Origin: Cyanobacteriota bacterium
GTDB taxonomy: Bacteria; Cyanobacteriota; Vampirovibrionia; Vampirovibrionales; Vampirovibrionaceae
Direction: 5' to 3'
Assembly (NCBI GenBank): GCA_019751815.1
Contig: JAIEMW010000001.1
Coordinates: forward strand, 442,197-506,196
Length of the DNA: 64,000 nucleotides
In this document: positions 27,225 to 35,709 of the stretch, piece by piece
Position numbering within the stretch: the stretch's first letter is position 1
How the letters are laid out: every line of letters begins with the position of its first letter
The notes under the pieces: model-generated
Databases searched by the model: none
Told to the model about the DNA's origin: nothing
The model's input: the letters and a program-made list of their open reading frames with translations, nothing else
Translations under genes and position numbers: made by a program

Positions 27225-27377
27225 ATGACATTTCGTGAGATGGCCTTACAGCGTGAGGACTGGGTGATATCGTCAGCATGTCAGAATGTTGAAAGCTTTT
27301 GGGCTAACTTTAGTCCGGTGATGCGGGCCTGGTTTGTGGTGATGTCTGTATCACTGCTACTGGTTTTGGCCGTTTAG
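27225..27377 (+). CDS. Possible small membrane protein (50 aa)
   Basis: An ORF of 50 codons from ATG 27225 with GAGAGG 8 bases upstream (ATG 27219 is too close). The product is MTFREMALQREDW at the start and ends in a hydrophobic helix (AWFVVMSVSLLLVLAV). It overlaps the 3' end of the convergent TPR gene by 21 bases. The ribosome-binding site and clean TM design support it; there is no homology evidence. Confidence 0.4.
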   Translation: MTFREMALQREDWVISSACQNVESFWANFSPVMRAWFVVMSVSLLLVLAV

Positions 27378-28316
27378 TTTTAAATTCTTTTCACTAGAAG
27401 CTGGTTCTTCTGCTTTTTCATTGGGCTTTTTGTCCTCTGAGACACAGCTTTGAAACCATTCTGGGTATTGATCCATTCTAAAATTGTTCTCGTCTGTCTT
27501 TTCAGACTTGTAATAAAGGCTACCGCGAATGGTTTGGGTGTTCTCTGAAAGTCGCCTGGCCAGTTCGATTTCATCTCGGTCCATCAACAGTCGAACAGAC
27601 CGAGTCATTTGGCGAAAACCCAGCTGGTAGGCCTTAGAATCAATCAGAGCCAGGCCCAAATTGTAGTAAGCCTCATAGCTTTTGGGTTGAATCATCAGCG
27701 CATTGCAGTATTGCTCAACTGCTCGGTCTGGCTTTTCCAGGTGTTGATAGGCCACACCGAGATTAAACCGATTTTGAAACAGCTCAGGTGCTTTGGCAAG
27801 CGCATGACGGTAGTAAAATACCGCCCATTCGCTCAGCCAAAACCTGATTGGAGGTCTGGTTTCTGCCAAGTTCTCAGCAGCAATTTTGTAAATATCACCC
27901 AGCCCGCTCATAAAGCTTACCTCTGCAGGCATCAACTTTAAGCCTTGTCTGTAAAGTTCAATGGCATCATTGCGTCTGGTGGGCACTTGGGCCAAAAAGC
28001 TGGCATAGGCGTTGCGTGCTTCAATGTTTTCGGGCTGTTGCTTCAGTATTGAGGCAAAAACAGACTCAGCCTTATCACGTTCTTGCTTGTAGTGATAGAG
28101 TTTTGCGAGCGTTAAGGCCACAGGCACACTGCTGGGGTGCTCTTTTAGGGTTTGCTCATAGACTCTTGTGGCGCGGTCCCAGTCGTGGGCCTCAATAGCC
28201 AGGCTTCCCTCATTGGTGAGCATCGCGGTTTCAACCGCGTTCCAGATAGGCCGAAAGAAAATGCCCACTGCCAGCAGGAGTGAGACGCCAATTGCGATGA
28301 AGACCACCCTTAACAT
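27357..28316 (-). CDS. Membrane-anchored TPR protein
   Basis: A 319-residue protein with an N-terminal TM helix (VVFIAIGVSLLLAVGIFF) and a series of TPR units. Repeat-like segments include the canonical ATRVYEQTLKEHPSSVPVAL near 48, AESVFASILKQQPENIEARN near 82, AIELYRQGLKLMPAEVS near 118 and AVEQYCNALMIQPKSYEAYY near 200. TPR arrays mediate protein-protein contacts; the partner is unknown. It starts 2 bases after the stop of the upstream membrane-protein gene, so they are one operon. Confidence 0.85.
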   Translation of the reverse strand: MLRVVFIAIGVSLLLAVGIFFRPIWNAVETAMLTNEGSLAIEAHDWDRATRVYEQTLKEHPSSVPVALTLAKLYHYKQERDKAESVFASILKQQPENIEARNAYASFLAQVPTRRNDAIELYRQGLKLMPAEVSFMSGLGDIYKIAAENLAETRPPIRFWLSEWAVFYYRHALAKAPELFQNRFNLGVAYQHLEKPDRAVEQYCNALMIQPKSYEAYYNLGLALIDSKAYQLGFRQMTRSVRLLMDRDEIELARRLSENTQTIRGSLYYKSEKTDENNFRMDQYPEWFQSCVSEDKKPNEKAEEPASSEKNLKLNGQNQ

Positions 28317-28318
28317 CG

Positions 28319-29524
28319 TTATTTGGCTTCTTTCATAAGGGCGCCAATACGACAGAAACGTCCCGCAGGGTGCTTTTCAAAGAGGGAGTTACTGAAAGGG
28401 TCTGGGGTGTATGTGTAATAACTTTCTGGAGAGACTGTTGCACTGGTATTACTGTCTTGGGATGGTCGGCTAAAAACGCCACACAGTTTATAACGGACTT
28501 GACCATCTTGTTCGGGAAGATTTTCATTGAATTCAAAGGGAAGCTTTGTTTCTGGATCTTGAACCGCACTCATATCGGTAGTATTCGACTGATCCAGTAA
28601 TTCTGTCAGCGTCACCGGCAGTCTGTGGTGATCTCGTTGAAAGTTCACAAAACGCCAGCGGAGATTCTGTAAGCGTTGGACGCGAATTGAGTCCATATGC
28701 CTGGCACGCTGCTCTTCAGGACCGCCCGTTTCTATAAATCCACTGACGACGGAGAGAACAATGGCAAGAACGGTGATCGCGCCTAAAACATTCGGGAGAG
28801 AGCCAATAAAGGGCAGTGGTTTTTTTACGTGACCGTCTCGGCCTTTTCCCGCCTGGCTGCTTTCTGGGCGTTCTGAGCGAATCAGGCGGTCATCTTGCCT
28901 CACTTCGTAAAAGTAATAGATGAAAATCAGCAGGGCAATGCCAAATACGACCAGAGCTTTACCAATAAACCGTGAGGTCAGCTCTCCACTGAGAAAGCTG
29001 GTGAGCGCAATAATGATATCCGTCAGCGCGGTCAATGAGGTGATGGTCAAAATCAGGTAAATCATCAGCTTGCGGACCATCGCATCGCGCTTTTCCGGAT
29101 TTAGTTGGATTCCTTGGCTTATCAGACGGCTAAACCAAAAGAAGAGTGGCGCCGAAATCATGGATTGAGCGATTGCCCAATTGGCAGAATTCCTCAGAAC
29201 TTCTCGAGAACTTGAAAAATAGTTGAGTGAATCTGGAAACCAACGATCAATCTGGTTAAACAGAAGCCCGCCCACTCCAAAGGTGGTGAAACTGAGTGTG
29301 ATAAATATCAACACATAGAAAAATAAATCTCTTGCCAGATGATGGGCTTTGTTTCGAGGCGCTGGAATAGGCAGGCCTTGTGCATCCACTCCTGAAATTT
29401 GATCCAACAACTTCCCCACGATAGAAGCCGACCAACCTGCCTGGATTAAGGTTGAGCGGACGGTCTCCTTATCACTGCCTTTACTCAGAGCGTCATAGAT
29501 GTATTGTTTTAGTTCAGCTGACAA
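28319..29524 (-). CDS. Multi-pass membrane protein (DUF5671-like)
   Basis: A 401-residue protein starting at TTG 29524, which has GAGGAG 5 bases upstream. Residues 1-45 form a small helical domain (LKQYIYDALSKGSDKETVRS). Five hydrophobic segments follow; the first block (FFYVLIFITLSFTTFGVGGL, then NQIDRWFPDS) resembles DUF5671. After the last TM helix (near 255) comes an extracytoplasmic region with LRWRFVNFQRDHHRLPVTL and VRYKLCGVFS, a pattern like that of pseudopilin globular domains. Function unknown; operon with the TPR gene. Confidence 0.72.
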   Translation of the reverse strand: MSAELKQYIYDALSKGSDKETVRSTLIQAGWSASIVGKLLDQISGVDAQGLPIPAPRNKAHHLARDLFFYVLIFITLSFTTFGVGGLLFNQIDRWFPDSLNYFSSSREVLRNSANWAIAQSMISAPLFFWFSRLISQGIQLNPEKRDAMVRKLMIYLILTITSLTALTDIIIALTSFLSGELTSRFIGKALVVFGIALLIFIYYFYEVRQDDRLIRSERPESSQAGKGRDGHVKKPLPFIGSLPNVLGAITVLAIVLSVVSGFIETGGPEEQRARHMDSIRVQRLQNLRWRFVNFQRDHHRLPVTLTELLDQSNTTDMSAVQDPETKLPFEFNENLPEQDGQVRYKLCGVFSRPSQDSNTSATVSPESYYTYTPDPFSNSLFEKHPAGRFCRIGALMKEAK

Positions 29525-29618
29525 AGCAACTCCTCACAAAGCGATATGTTATTCTATTTTATTGTAATACGAACGGGTACGTGATCGGACCGTGACCGGT
29601 TCTGGGGGCTTGTGGGAA

Positions 29619-30833
29619 ATGACTCAACGTATTGTGATTTTGGGAAACGGCATTGCCGGTGTGGCTGCTGGACGTGAATTTCAGCGTAGGTTAAGAGCAA
29701 AAGATAGCGTATCTGTTTCGGTGCTGGGTGCTTCGGATCAGTATGTGTTTAAGCCCCTGTTGCCCGATGCGTTGAATTACCATGCGGCCACAAAGCCGAT
29801 GGCCACTATCTTTCCCAGTAACGGGGGCAAAGCTCCAGTCCAGTTTAAAAAAGTGATTGTTCAGGGTATTTCACTCGATCCCGCTAAAAAAGAGGTTCAA
29901 ACCTCTGAGGGGCCTGTCCCGTTTGACTCTCTGGTGATCGCACTGGGCTCCAAAAGCGCGTATTACAACATTAAGCGGGCGGATTCGCACACCATCCCGC
30001 TGGAAGAACCGGTCCACCTGCACCGGATGCAAGCGATGATACTGGGGCAATTGGCGGCTGCAGCCCAAAAAAATACCCCGGCAGAACAAGTGCCCTTACT
30101 GCGCTTTGTGATTGTTGGCGCGGGCGCCACTGGCGTAGAGCTGGCCTTTGAGTTGCGCCAGTTTTTAGACAAAGCCATTGCCAAGCGTTACCCACAAAAA
30201 ATTAAAATACAGCCCGAAATCAAGATTATTGAGTCTACAAACGATATTTTGCCTGGGTTTAGCGCGCAAGAAAAGGCTTACGTCAAGCAGCTTCTCAAAC
30301 GCGCGGGGATCCAGATTCTGTATCAGTCCTCTGTGACGGAGGTAACCGAAGCGCACGGGGTTACTATTATTGATAAAACTCATCCTGATTCAAAACCTAC
30401 TGAGGTGAAGCCGGGTGGAGAACCAATCTGGGTGGCTGGCGTGAAGGCGAATCCCCTGGTTGCGAGTTTATCTGTTGAAAAATTCCCCCATAATCAGCGG
30501 GTGAAAGTGAATCCATTTTTAGAGTTACCCAACCGACCGGATATTTATGTGATTGGGGATGCCGCAGCAGCAGTGGACCCCAACACACAGCAGGTACTGC
30601 CCGCAATGGGACAAGTGGCTGAACAACAAGGCGCCTATGTGGCGCGTGATATGCTGAATAAATGGCGTCATCAATCGCGAAACCCCTTTTCGTTCCAAAA
30701 CAAAGGGGTGATGCTTTCTGTCGGCCCGCAAAACGGGATGGTCCGCCTGCTAGACGGTTGGTTGTTAAAAGGCTATATCGGAAGTCTCTTCCGAAAATGG
30801 CTTTACCGCTACAAAATGAATGTCGGCGGTTAA
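29619..30833 (+). CDS. ndh: Type II NADH dehydrogenase (NDH-2) family
   Basis: About 404 residues from ATG 29619. Two Rossmann motifs are seen: the FAD site RIVILGNGIAGVAAGREF at the N-terminus and the NAD(P)H site FVIVGAGATGVELAFEL near 165. The second FAD motif, IYVIGDAAAAVDP, is near 310, and the C-terminal region ends with an amphipathic stretch (GSLFRKWLYRYKMNV) suited to membrane binding. It would oxidise NADH and reduce quinone without pumping protons. A related sulfide:quinone or ferredoxin reductase role is less likely. Confidence 0.86.
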   Translation: MTQRIVILGNGIAGVAAGREFQRRLRAKDSVSVSVLGASDQYVFKPLLPDALNYHAATKPMATIFPSNGGKAPVQFKKVIVQGISLDPAKKEVQTSEGPVPFDSLVIALGSKSAYYNIKRADSHTIPLEEPVHLHRMQAMILGQLAAAAQKNTPAEQVPLLRFVIVGAGATGVELAFELRQFLDKAIAKRYPQKIKIQPEIKIIESTNDILPGFSAQEKAYVKQLLKRAGIQILYQSSVTEVTEAHGVTIIDKTHPDSKPTEVKPGGEPIWVAGVKANPLVASLSVEKFPHNQRVKVNPFLELPNRPDIYVIGDAAAAVDPNTQQVLPAMGQVAEQQGAYVARDMLNKWRHQSRNPFSFQNKGVMLSVGPQNGMVRLLDGWLLKGYIGSLFRKWLYRYKMNVGG

Positions 30834-30857
30834 CAGTCGTCTAAAGAAAATGTTTTG

Positions 30858-32021
30858 TTACCAGAGCTGTTGTTCGGCTGGCAATTTATGTGCATGGGCA
30901 TACCAGTAGGCACTGACATCCTCTAAGCGATGAAACAAAGGCCGCCAGTGTGCGGTTTTATCCTGAGAACCGTCTGGGTGCAGCCGCCTTGATTTCGTAT
31001 TCCAGAGCATATCGGGCAGATTGTTTGGCGCACTGTAATAAAATACGGTGTTTCCCTGCAGCCCCCCAACGCCAAACGGATACTTGTAGACATTATGCTT
31101 TTGGAGAAAAGCCCTGAGGCGCTCGCGTTCCTCTGCATTAACACGGGGATTATCCTGGGAAAGCAGCGGACGTTCCACAAAAGAGTAGAGTAGTTTCATT
31201 TTCCCAGCAGGAATTGTGCCCAATACTTTACGAATGGGAGTTTCGTAGGCGGGATTGCCTTTTTCTTTATAGCCTTCCAGTATTTCACCAATCGCTTCTT
31301 CAGTCTTTCCGGCTTCAATCAGTTCAAAGCGTTTGAGCGCTTTGGTGTGCACACCGGCCACGACAAAATATACATTTCGGTACTGTGAGACCAGGTCCGC
31401 AATATGTCGGTTTTGGTCATGGGGCAGTGTTTTCCCGTGGCCCAGGGCTTCACAGAAAAATTGGGCCCCCGTGGCCAGGTAATCATCCAGAATCACCAGC
31501 GCACGGTCGGATTTATTTTGGCCGTTGGATGCCAACGCTGCTTGATCGTAAAAGTGAACCTTCGGGATTCGGTTGGTTTTACGGTAATGATAGGCAATTA
31601 AATCCCCACTGCTGGCTTGATATAGCGTGGTGAAATCTGTTTTGCTTAAATCACTCGGGAAACCATCTGTTGCCATTGCGGTAGACAGTTTTTGGTGGGC
31701 TTGACGTAGGTGAAAGTTCAGCTCTGCTGGTCCAATAATGCGTAATTTCTCTAAAAATAACAGGGCGGTCCGCCGTTCACTGGGTGCAAATTGATCGAGC
31801 CATTGCTTAAAATGGGCCTGCTTCAGGCGCCGAATCTCAGCGGCTGAAGGCATGCCTTCAGCGTCTTTTTCGCTAAGCCTCACAGGAAGTACCGATTCCG
31901 TTTGAATGAAGACCTGTCGCCTGAGATTGGGGAGAGGTACTCGCGGTTTGGGTTCTGGGAAGGTACTAGCAGAAAAATTGACTCGGGAAAATGCACTGAA
32001 AGAGAGCTTGGAGAGGTTCAT
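30858..32021 (-). CDS. Unknown protein with phosphoribosyltransferase-like core
   Basis: A 387-residue protein. Near residue 188 it has ALVILDDYLATGAQF, like the PRPP-binding motif of type I phosphoribosyltransferases. A helical N-terminal region (60-170) precedes it. Near 325-345 comes YPFGVGGLQGNTVFYYSAPN followed by NLPDMLW, a pattern I associate with the PRTase-CE-like group predicted in conflict systems (from memory, not verified). The N-terminus is basic and aromatic (SFSAFSRVNFSAS). It overlaps the upstream gene by 4 bases (ATGA), completing a three-gene operon. Confidence 0.6.
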   Translation of the reverse strand: MNLSKLSFSAFSRVNFSASTFPEPKPRVPLPNLRRQVFIQTESVLPVRLSEKDAEGMPSAAEIRRLKQAHFKQWLDQFAPSERRTALLFLEKLRIIGPAELNFHLRQAHQKLSTAMATDGFPSDLSKTDFTTLYQASSGDLIAYHYRKTNRIPKVHFYDQAALASNGQNKSDRALVILDDYLATGAQFFCEALGHGKTLPHDQNRHIADLVSQYRNVYFVVAGVHTKALKRFELIEAGKTEEAIGEILEGYKEKGNPAYETPIRKVLGTIPAGKMKLLYSFVERPLLSQDNPRVNAEERERLRAFLQKHNVYKYPFGVGGLQGNTVFYYSAPNNLPDMLWNTKSRRLHPDGSQDKTAHWRPLFHRLEDVSAYWYAHAHKLPAEQQLW

Positions 32022-33283
32022 GGGCTTTTTCTTTCTAAGGGTTCTTTTGCAGGGCTTTTTGCAGATTCTTCCTGATTCAATTCAACGCAGAGTGTGTAAG
32101 CGCTTGCCTCACCTATGGTGCGTGTGCCGTAGCCCCAGTTGGTGTGGTTAAAAAAGTCGCCCAAAATTTTAAGTGGCAGGCCCCATTTTAATGACCAACC
32201 AATCCAGTCTTTGCGTTGGGTGCCAATGGCAAAACTTTCCAGCGCCCCTGTCATCAGTCCTGTGCCTGTAAAGGCAGCACCGAGTGCGGTGAGTGCCTGA
32301 TTTGTCCCGTCTCCACAAACAAGCATCAGCCCACCTCCCAGATAGAGCAGCAGTGGATTGAGTCTAGCTCGGTCAGCATTGGGGGCAATATCCAGTTTTT
32401 TCCCGCTGAGCCCAGAGCGCAAAGCTTCCAGGCTTTGTTGCAAGGTCAGTTTCATCAACTTGGGGGCTTTACGGGCACTGAGCACCACCAAAGCTTGATC
32501 TTTCAGGATAAATCCCAGTGTTTCTATGGTTTTATGCGAGAAAATTTTGCGTGCCTCAGGCTTGCTGAGCAGTTGTTTGAGGAGTGTGGCGTCAAACAAA
32601 AAGCCAAAGTCCTGTGCTCGCTCAGGTTCTGGGGGGGTAACTGAATCAGGCTCTTTTTTCACAAAACGGTTGGCTACCACATTGGCCCAACCCGAATAGG
32701 CAATGCCTAACAAAAACATGCCAAGCCCGCGAATCCGCTGAGACTCGATGGCCAGTAGTGGCGCAAAGGCGAGAAATAAGAGATTCCCCAAAAAATAGGA
32801 GGGCTGTTTTGTTTTTCGACCCACCCCCAATTCGGAGAGAGAGCCCAAAATACCCGATGCCGCGATGAGCCCTAGACTCGATTGGGTCAGGAATTTTGCC
32901 AACTTCTCCATCTCCCTAGCACTTAAAACCACCTCTGTTGGGGGACTTGAGATAACATGGGGAGCAGTGCTAGGGGGCTGTAATTGGGTCTGCGTGGAAG
33001 GCGCTGTTATTACAGCGGGGGCTTGTTCAGCTGTCGCTGCCAAGGAAGTGAGAATACTGCCGGCAATTAACGCAGGTCCCCCAATTAAGTTGAGGCTGAG
33101 TGCCCCCCAGGTGCACCAGAGCGGGAGATTTTTTTTCTTGTGTTGACCTGGTTTTTTACTAGGGGGGCTTTGGGGGCTGTTTTTCTCACTGTGATCCCCA
33201 ATGTGAATGGGGTGAGGGTAGTTCCGGTGAAAAATGCTGCCTCGAAAGGTGACGCGATTGCTTAAATTGCTGATGGGATTCAT
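32018..33283 (-). CDS. Unknown multi-helix membrane protein
   Basis: ATG 33283 lies 4 bases after the stop of the upstream gene and gives 421 residues. The start (MNPISNLSNRVTFRGS) is polar with a short aromatic motif. Hydrophobic segments occur near residues 58-80 (NLIGGPALIAGSILTSL), 130-150, 160-190 (FLGNLLFLAFAPLLAI) and 320-350 (LLLYLGGGLMLVCGDG), separated by Pro/Ser/Thr-rich linkers. No family is recognised. It is the middle gene of the operon with the PRTase-like protein. Confidence 0.65.
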   Translation of the reverse strand: MNPISNLSNRVTFRGSIFHRNYPHPIHIGDHSEKNSPQSPPSKKPGQHKKKNLPLWCTWGALSLNLIGGPALIAGSILTSLAATAEQAPAVITAPSTQTQLQPPSTAPHVISSPPTEVVLSAREMEKLAKFLTQSSLGLIAASGILGSLSELGVGRKTKQPSYFLGNLLFLAFAPLLAIESQRIRGLGMFLLGIAYSGWANVVANRFVKKEPDSVTPPEPERAQDFGFLFDATLLKQLLSKPEARKIFSHKTIETLGFILKDQALVVLSARKAPKLMKLTLQQSLEALRSGLSGKKLDIAPNADRARLNPLLLYLGGGLMLVCGDGTNQALTALGAAFTGTGLMTGALESFAIGTQRKDWIGWSLKWGLPLKILGDFFNHTNWGYGTRTIGEASAYTLCVELNQEESAKSPAKEPLERKSP

Positions 33284-33287
33284 GGCG

Positions 33288-34319
33288 CTAGAACCACTTG
33301 AAATTATTGAGATAACGACTGGGCCGAGATACAAAGGCAGATGTGTCTATCACAATGTTCTGTGCGGTAGCAGGATCAGAACTCCCTTGTGTCAACTCAA
33401 GCACTCTCTCTAACGGCTGGCGGGGAGCTTTGTGGGCGTTGTGGTAGCGAACAGTGCCTGCCCAATGACGCAGTGAGGGAAGCGTGTTTTCTATATGCCG
33501 CCATGTGGTCAGCCAGGAGTTGGGTGTGTCTGTTTCGTGGGGGTGCTGCAAAATCACTGTGGGGCGAAAGGCTTTGACCAAAGCCTGCATTTGCCGAACC
33601 AAGCGCCCTCTGGGGCTGGTTGACTTAACATTATGCGACACCCGGGGGCTCAGCAGATTTAAGTCGTTACAGCCCAAGATCACCACACGCTCTTTCCCTT
33701 GCGCCAGAAGATGACTGCCGAGATCGGTCACTTGAATCAGCTGCTTGTCTTGATTTCGGGTGGGAAAGGATTTACCCGTCCAACGGATAATCTTTTTTTT
33801 CTGGATATCCGCCATCGCAACCAGCTCCAGATGCGGGCCGTGCATGCCTTGTTCAGAGACAATATCGAGCCCGAGGCTGAGATAATCACATTTTCCGCGC
33901 GCTGCTTCATAAAATTGGGGGGTAAGCAGTGCTTCTAAGGCTGGTCTGGCAACACTGTCGGCTAAACGGCTCCAGGCATCTTTGTCTTTACTGCGGCCTT
34001 CCCATCCACTGATACCTTGCCAGTTCTCTGGCAGCGGTATTTCGAGAAAGCCTCCAGGCAGAATAAAATAGCGACAATGGGTTTTGGTCGGCCATTGCTC
34101 AAACGCAGCGGCGAGTATGGCTTGGGCGGCATCGGGTTTGGCGGGCCCTTTTAGAACCAGTCTCATAATTTTGGGGTGTATTATCGGGGGCACCTGTGAG
34201 AGCACATCCCCACGTGGCTTTACGGCACTCTCTCGTGAAAAGAACGGTCGCTTCAGGTTGGGCGGCTGTCTAAAGCCATTAAAATACAGATTGAGCAACA
34301 TTTCAGGAGCAAGTCTCAC
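33288..34319 (-). CDS. Unknown soluble protein, first gene of three-gene operon
   Basis: A 343-residue protein with no TM helix. Conserved-looking features are KCDYLSLGLDIVSEQGMHGP near residue 140, ERVVILGCNDLNLLSPR near 210, and VILQHPHETDTPNSWLTTW near 255, followed by LRHWAGTVRYHNAH. The acidic and His-rich strands ending in HPHETD suggest a metal-dependent hydrolase or nuclease, but no motif is diagnostic. I do not recognise the family. Confidence 0.6.
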   Translation of the reverse strand: MRLAPEMLLNLYFNGFRQPPNLKRPFFSRESAVKPRGDVLSQVPPIIHPKIMRLVLKGPAKPDAAQAILAAAFEQWPTKTHCRYFILPGGFLEIPLPENWQGISGWEGRSKDKDAWSRLADSVARPALEALLTPQFYEAARGKCDYLSLGLDIVSEQGMHGPHLELVAMADIQKKKIIRWTGKSFPTRNQDKQLIQVTDLGSHLLAQGKERVVILGCNDLNLLSPRVSHNVKSTSPRGRLVRQMQALVKAFRPTVILQHPHETDTPNSWLTTWRHIENTLPSLRHWAGTVRYHNAHKAPRQPLERVLELTQGSSDPATAQNIVIDTSAFVSRPSRYLNNFKWF

Positions 34320-34447
34320 TCATCACGACACACAAAACACACACATACTGGGTCATCCATAATGCAGGCATAAGACAGGTCAAAAATGACTGCCGTAGTA
34401 TGTTACCACAGTCGAAGATGAAAGTGAGATGAAATAGAAATCAGTTG

Positions 34448-34939
34448 TTATTTAACGTCGAGCAGCTCAACATCAAATTTAAGGGTGGCTTTGGGCGGAA
34501 TCACATTGAAGAAGCCTTCATCCCCGTAGCCAAGGGTACTGGGGATAATCAAGGTACGGTGACCGCCAACTTTCATTCCAGCAACACCTTTATCCCATCC
34601 AGGAATCACTTCACCGGCGCCGAGTTTAAACTCAAAGGGTTTACCGGCATCTTTGGAACTATCAAATTTTTTGCCAGACGGGTATAAGGTCCCCACGTAG
34701 TGGACTTTTACCTTGTGGCCTTTTGTGGCCTCAGCACCGGAGCCTACTTTTTCGTCTTTCCATTTGAGCCCAGAGTTATCTGAGAGAAAACCAGCGGGAG
34801 CTGGGGTTTCAGCTTTCGCAGATTTGGCTTTGCCAAAGGCAAACGCTTCCAGTGTGATCGCTGCACTCAGTGTGGTTACTGTCAAAACACTGACCAAAAT
34901 AGATGTGAGTGAGCGGGTTCCTAAAATCAACACACGCAT
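34448..34939 (-). CDS. Secreted FKBP-type peptidyl-prolyl cis-trans isomerase
   Basis: A 163-residue protein with a signal peptide and an FKBP domain in residues 60-163. Active-site residues are visible in VHYVGTLYPSGKKFDSSKD, FKLGAGEVIPGWDKGVAGMK and LGYGDEGFFNVIPPKATL. It assists folding of exported proteins at prolyl bonds. GGGGAG lies 6 bases before ATG 34939. Confidence 0.93.
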   Translation of the reverse strand: MRVLILGTRSLTSILVSVLTVTTLSAAITLEAFAFGKAKSAKAETPAPAGFLSDNSGLKWKDEKVGSGAEATKGHKVKVHYVGTLYPSGKKFDSSKDAGKPFEFKLGAGEVIPGWDKGVAGMKVGGHRTLIIPSTLGYGDEGFFNVIPPKATLKFDVELLDVK

Positions 34940-35008
34940 AACATACTCCCCAATTGTATTAATAACATTCTCTCTGGGTAGCTGCTTGATTTAACGCAGC
35001 AACGGCCC

Positions 35009-35085
35009 TGGTGCGCTCGGAGAGATTCGAACTCCCGACCTCATGGTTCGTAGCCATGCACTCTATCCAACTGAGCTACGAGCGC
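35009..35085 (-). tRNA. tRNA-Arg(ACG)
   Basis: Read on the minus strand from 35085, a full cloverleaf is seen. Acceptor GCGCTCG pairs with CGAGCGC; the D-arm is GCTC..GAGT. The anticodon arm is CATGG-CTACGAA-CCATG, giving anticodon ACG, and the T-loop is TTCGAAT. Discriminator A and the CCA end are encoded (35012-35009). The ACG anticodon is normally deaminated to ICG and reads CGU/CGC/CGA. Confidence 0.96.
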
Positions 35086-35209
35086 GAACCAGGAAACGTG
35101 AACACACTATAGAGAAAACAGAGTCAATCGGCAAGCGGACTTGCTAAGTGAAATTTCTCTAAACAGGTCTTTAATTTTGTGAGATTTTTTGAGAAAAAGA
35201 CTAGACCAC

Positions 35210-35240
35210 CGTTTACGTAAACGTTATAGTTACTTATAGT
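35210..35240 (+). promoter_or_regulatory. Promoter with overlapping perfect palindrome (operator)
   Basis: CGTTTACGTAAACG at 35210-35223 is a perfect 14-bp palindrome. A sigma-70-like promoter overlaps it: -35 TTTACG (35212-35217), 17-bp spacer, -10 TATAGT (35235-35240). A second TTATAGT sits at 35224-35230. A repressor bound to the palindrome would block the promoter of the winged-helix gene at 35278, suggesting autoregulation. Confidence 0.6.
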
Positions 35241-35277
35241 TTCTGTTATTGGATTGGTCTGGAGGAACATTTGTCCT

Positions 35278-35709
35278 ATGTCGCATCCAACCACACGTTA
35301 TTCTCTCAACGAAATGGTGCTTGATTCCCTGGCGGCACTCCAGGAGAAAGAACCCTCACGAGAAGCCTTCTCTGCCCGGGACATTACAGATTTTATTGCG
35401 GTTACCTACGATGCGCATTACCCGATTCAGACCATTATTGTGGTACTCAACCGGATGGTGAGTAAAAAAGTGATTGCCCGAAAAGCGCAATCTTATGAGA
35501 GCAGTCGTAATCGATTTGGTTTTTATCTCAATTCAGGCGCTGCTGAATACCGTCAGGACAAGATACTCGCCAGATTTCAGTCTTTTGCTGATGAATTTTT
35601 TAATGGCAATTTAAATCAAGCCCTCGATGAGACCCGTAAATTGGTTTTAAACGCGGGTACTTCTGGCACCCTTGGCAGTTTGATTCTTCTGGCATCAGCA
35701 GTCAGCTAA
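35278..35709 (+). CDS. Winged-helix regulator, BlaI/CopY-like
   Basis: About 143 residues from ATG 35278 with GGAGGA upstream. Residues 10-85 form a winged helix: LNEMVLDSLAALQEKE, FSARDITDFIAV, IQTIIVVLNRMVSKKVIARK (recognition helix and wing entry) and FGFYLNSGA. The C-terminus (FADEFFNGNLNQALDETRKL) resembles the dimerisation helix of BlaI/MecI/CopY repressors (FF-x-G pattern). The palindrome in its promoter is a likely binding site. No BlaR-type protease gene is adjacent; the ligand is unknown. Confidence 0.6.
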   Translation: MSHPTTRYSLNEMVLDSLAALQEKEPSREAFSARDITDFIAVTYDAHYPIQTIIVVLNRMVSKKVIARKAQSYESSRNRFGFYLNSGAAEYRQDKILARFQSFADEFFNGNLNQALDETRKLVLNAGTSGTLGSLILLASAVS

